NCBI RefSeq assembly: GCF_963677575.1
Contig: NZ_OY782038.1
Span: 5,539,001-5,603,000 of the forward strand
Source of the DNA: an uncultured Draconibacterium sp.
GTDB taxonomy: Bacteria; Bacteroidota; Bacteroidia; Bacteroidales; Prolixibacteraceae
Reading direction: 5' to 3'
DNA: 64,000 nucleotides
The position numbers and the translations under genes were made by a program. Below are positions 62,188 to 64,000 of this stretch, piece by piece. Every line of letters starts with the position of its first letter. The first letter of the stretch is position 1. The notes under the pieces were generated by a model. That model was not told where the DNA came from. It ran no database searches and saw nothing but the letters and a program-made list of their open reading frames with translations.

Positions 62188-62670
62188 TTGTTGGAGCCAA
62201 CATACCAACTATCAATCAGAACTGAACATCTTAATCAGATTAATGAGCTTGAAATTAAGGTATCGAACCTTAAGGCAAACCGGATTATCGATTTGGATAA
62301 AACCGGAGTGGCTTACAAAAAATTCTACAACATAAACTTTGCTGCAAATAAATGTGAGAACGTGGGCAAAGATGGACTTTTTACTGCTAAACACTGGAGG
62401 AAACGTCACCAAAAAATTTGGCCTGAACTAAAAAAGCTACTAAAAAAGCTACTAAAAGAGGCGGGGGTGAGTAAATACTCTATTCTTCTGGATGAAGAAA
62501 CGAATACATTATTTGCTTTTCAAGAGGTAAGTGGAGAGTCGGGATAACAGGATCTTGGCCAAATCGAAATCGTGAAAAAGTGGTGGGCTTATATGAAAGA
62601 TATCATGGACACAAATCCTGATAACTCTCGGGTGAGTGTTCCTTTACACGAACTTTTCTATTTAGGCTAA
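62188..62670 (+). pseudogene. rhaM: L-rhamnose mutarotase gene with an in-frame stop
   Basis: The frame from 62188 to 62547 ends at TAA, but the next codons in the same frame continue the family's sequence to a proper stop at 62668-62670. Before the stop: KRHQKIWPELKKLLKK, SKYSILLDEETNTLFAFQEV. After it: QDLGQIEIVKKWWAYMKDIM, then TNPDNSRVSVPLHELFYLG. Both halves match L-rhamnose mutarotase (RhaM), whose members have a Ser or similar at the stop position (TCA to TAA would be one change). The first ~65 codons (LEPTYQLSIRTEHLN...) do not fit the family and may be remnant sequence fused upstream. RhaM interconverts alpha- and beta-L-rhamnose, so an intact version would support rhamnose catabolism. 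Confidence 0.75.
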
Positions 62671-62749
62671 GAATGAATGAAATTCTATATGTTGAAACCT
62701 GGAATACGCTTAGGTTAAAATTTTGCTATAGTTTATATCATTTTGAAAT

Positions 62750-62781
62750 AAAAAAGCAACAGCTTAAATGTTGCTTTTTTT
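62750..62781 (+). terminator. Terminator at the end of the utilisation locus
   Basis: The stem AAAAAGCAAC / GTTGCTTTTT with loop AGCTTAAAT ends in T7. It lies 80 bp past the broken rhaM and before the convergent regulator; a second gene-free ~145 bp follows. Confidence 0.85.
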
Positions 62782-62926
62782 GTTTGGTGCCCAGAACAAT
62801 ACCTCTGATTCTTATGGCTTCTGCAGGTATTCACTTGGATTCATACCAGATTCTTCTAAAATACTGCCGGAAATAACTTGCTGTTTGTTACAACCTGGTA
62901 GCCAAAACTTCACTTTTGCTAAATAA

Positions 62927-64000
62927 CTAACTAGTTTTGTATTCAGAAGGTGTGGTTCCAAATTCGTCTTTAAAACATTTTCGGAAATGGGGAAGACTAA
63001 GAAATCCTACTTCTGTACATATCTCACCAATTGTCTTTCCTCCTTCTTTTATAAAACCTGATGCTTTCTTTAAGCGATATTTTCTAATAAATTCTCCTGG
63101 ATTTCCCTGGTTAAGCCTTTTCATATGTCGATAAAAAGTTACCCGGCTCATACCAATTAAACTACTTAACGCATCTGCATTAAACTCGGGATTTGAAAAA
63201 TTGTTATCCAGAAGAATCAGAATTTTTTTAAAGAATAACTTATCATCTTCACTCCAGTTGTCGTTTCTTGTGACTGAAAATTGTTCTACATCGTTTCTGA
63301 TGGTTTTATATTTGTTCAATATATTATTAACTCTTGAAAGTAAGAGGTTTGGATTAAAGGGTTTTTCGATATAATCATCGATATTTGTTTGATAACCTTC
63401 AATTTTAGAGGATGTATCTGTTTTGGCTGTTAATATAATAATAGGAATAAAGCGGGTTTCCTGTTTTTCTTTCACTGCTTTCGATAAACTTAATCCATCC
63501 ATAAAAGGCATCATTAAATCGGTAATTATCAGTTCCGGTATACTTTCTTCGAGTTTTTGAAGAGCTTCCTTTCCGTTTGTAGCCGACCTGATTTTATAAT
63601 ATTTTCCCAATAGCGAGGAGAGATATTCCAGCAAATCAGGATTATCTTCTACTAATAGGATTTCGTCGCCTGAGGGATTGCCCGGCTCAATAGACGGGGT
63701 GGTAGGGAGGACTATTTCTTTTATTGTTGCTATGTTCTCGTCTTCAACAATATCAGCTGGTTTAAAATGCTCTCGTCCGTATTTGAAAGAAACTTTAAAT
63801 GTTGTTCCCATTTCCTCCTGACTAGAGCAGCTAATTATACCTTTTTGGATTTCAACCAAAGCTTTTACTAAAGTAAGTCCCATGCCATGCCCGTCGGTAT
63901 AATTATTTATTTTTTCACTTCGAAAAAAACGATCGAAGATCTTGTTCTGTTCTTGTTTTGATATGCCAATTCCGGTGTCGGTAATTTTTATAACCACACC
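62927..64000 (-). CDS. Hybrid two-component system regulator (C-terminal part; N-terminus outside window)
   Basis: About 357 residues are visible up to the window edge, where the frame stays open. In order from the edge: the end of a histidine-kinase ATPase domain (KITDTGIGISKQEQNKIFDRFF, DGHGMGLTLVKALVEIQKG), a receiver domain (about residues 110-220; DEILLVEDNPDLLEYL, ITDLMMPFMDG with the phospho-Asp, LTAK) and an AraC-type DNA-binding domain (about 260-350; RVTFYRHMKRLNQGNPGEFIRK). This is the C-terminal half of a Bacteroidota hybrid two-component sensor (HTCS), which senses periplasmic oligosaccharides and drives polysaccharide utilisation loci. Its sensor would lie beyond the right edge. 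It is convergent with the enzyme operon. Confidence 0.93.
   Translation of the reverse strand, partial: GVVIKITDTGIGISKQEQNKIFDRFFRSEKINNYTDGHGMGLTLVKALVEIQKGIISCSSQEEMGTTFKVSFKYGREHFKPADIVEDENIATIKEIVLPTTPSIEPGNPSGDEILLVEDNPDLLEYLSSLLGKYYKIRSATNGKEALQKLEESIPELIITDLMMPFMDGLSLSKAVKEKQETRFIPIIILTAKTDTSSKIEGYQTNIDDYIEKPFNPNLLLSRVNNILNKYKTIRNDVEQFSVTRNDNWSEDDKLFFKKILILLDNNFSNPEFNADALSSLIGMSRVTFYRHMKRLNQGNPGEFIRKYRLKKASGFIKEGGKTIGEICTEVGFLSLPHFRKCFKDEFGTTPSEYKTS

Noticed and set aside
62188..62547. A short hypothetical protein ending before the utilisation-locus terminator
   Set aside because: The same frame after the stop continues as L-rhamnose mutarotase, so it is reported as a broken rhaM rather than as a new gene.

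Overview
The window looks like chromosomal DNA of a Bacteroidota member, probably a marine or sediment Bacteroidales/Marinilabiliales relative (Prolixibacteraceae-like). The evidence is a SusC/SusD pair, a hybrid two-component regulator, a UpxY-type NusG paralogue, an RRM protein with a glycine/arginine tail, -7 promoter boxes of the TAnnTTTG type, and starts without clear Shine-Dalgarno sites. The genus is inferred. No rRNA, tRNA, CRISPR array, prophage or insertion sequence was recognised.

Layout. 1-2.1 kb: the 5' part of a UpxY antiterminator (probable head of a surface-polysaccharide locus beyond the left edge) and a PAP2 phosphatase between degenerate direct repeats. 2-4.3 kb: arcC-arcB, which makes ATP from citrulline via carbamoyl phosphate. 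4.3-16.7 kb: housekeeping genes (ftsK, lolA, pyk, aroQ, xerD, pckA, a FUSC/YccS membrane protein, a TIGR01777 epimerase). 16.7-20.3 kb: two tandem ClC-CBS anion transport genes. 20.4-35.9 kb: mixed genes (glycosylasparaginase, RRM protein, cytidylate-kinase-like protein, Gfo/Idh/MocA oxidoreductase, SulP transporter, aldo/keto reductase, FRG-domain protein, methyltransferase, PhzF protein, TonB-dependent receptor, sialate-O-acetylesterase-type enzyme, and an overlapping membrane protein/winged-helix pair). 36-45.3 kb: class I fumarase, a beta-hydroxyacid dehydrogenase, a GH106-like rhamnosidase, a PQQ-type propeller protein and a Bcr/CflA efflux pump.

45.4-64 kb is a polysaccharide utilisation locus. 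A divergent AraC regulator faces susC-susD, followed by a wrecked GH2 copy, a sugar-porter MFS, a GH2 lipoprotein, a signal-less DUF5107-TPR protein of 1112 residues, a second GH2 lipoprotein and a rhamnose mutarotase gene broken by one in-frame stop. A convergent hybrid two-component regulator closes it. The likely flow is outer-membrane capture by SusCD, cleavage by the two envelope GH2 enzymes, import by the sugar porter, and cytoplasmic handling with the DUF5107-TPR protein. The broken rhaM and the GH106-like gene 3.7 kb upstream of the AraC gene suggest, without proving, a rhamnose-containing glycan.

The least explained non-coding signals are two ~165-bp elements with the same core and nested inverted repeats whose arms differ in sequence (1839-2004 and 10067-10230), a run of five inverted repeats between arcC and ftsK, a 62-nt three-stem hairpin at 43732-43793, and a perfect 17-bp palindrome in front of the efflux pump gene.
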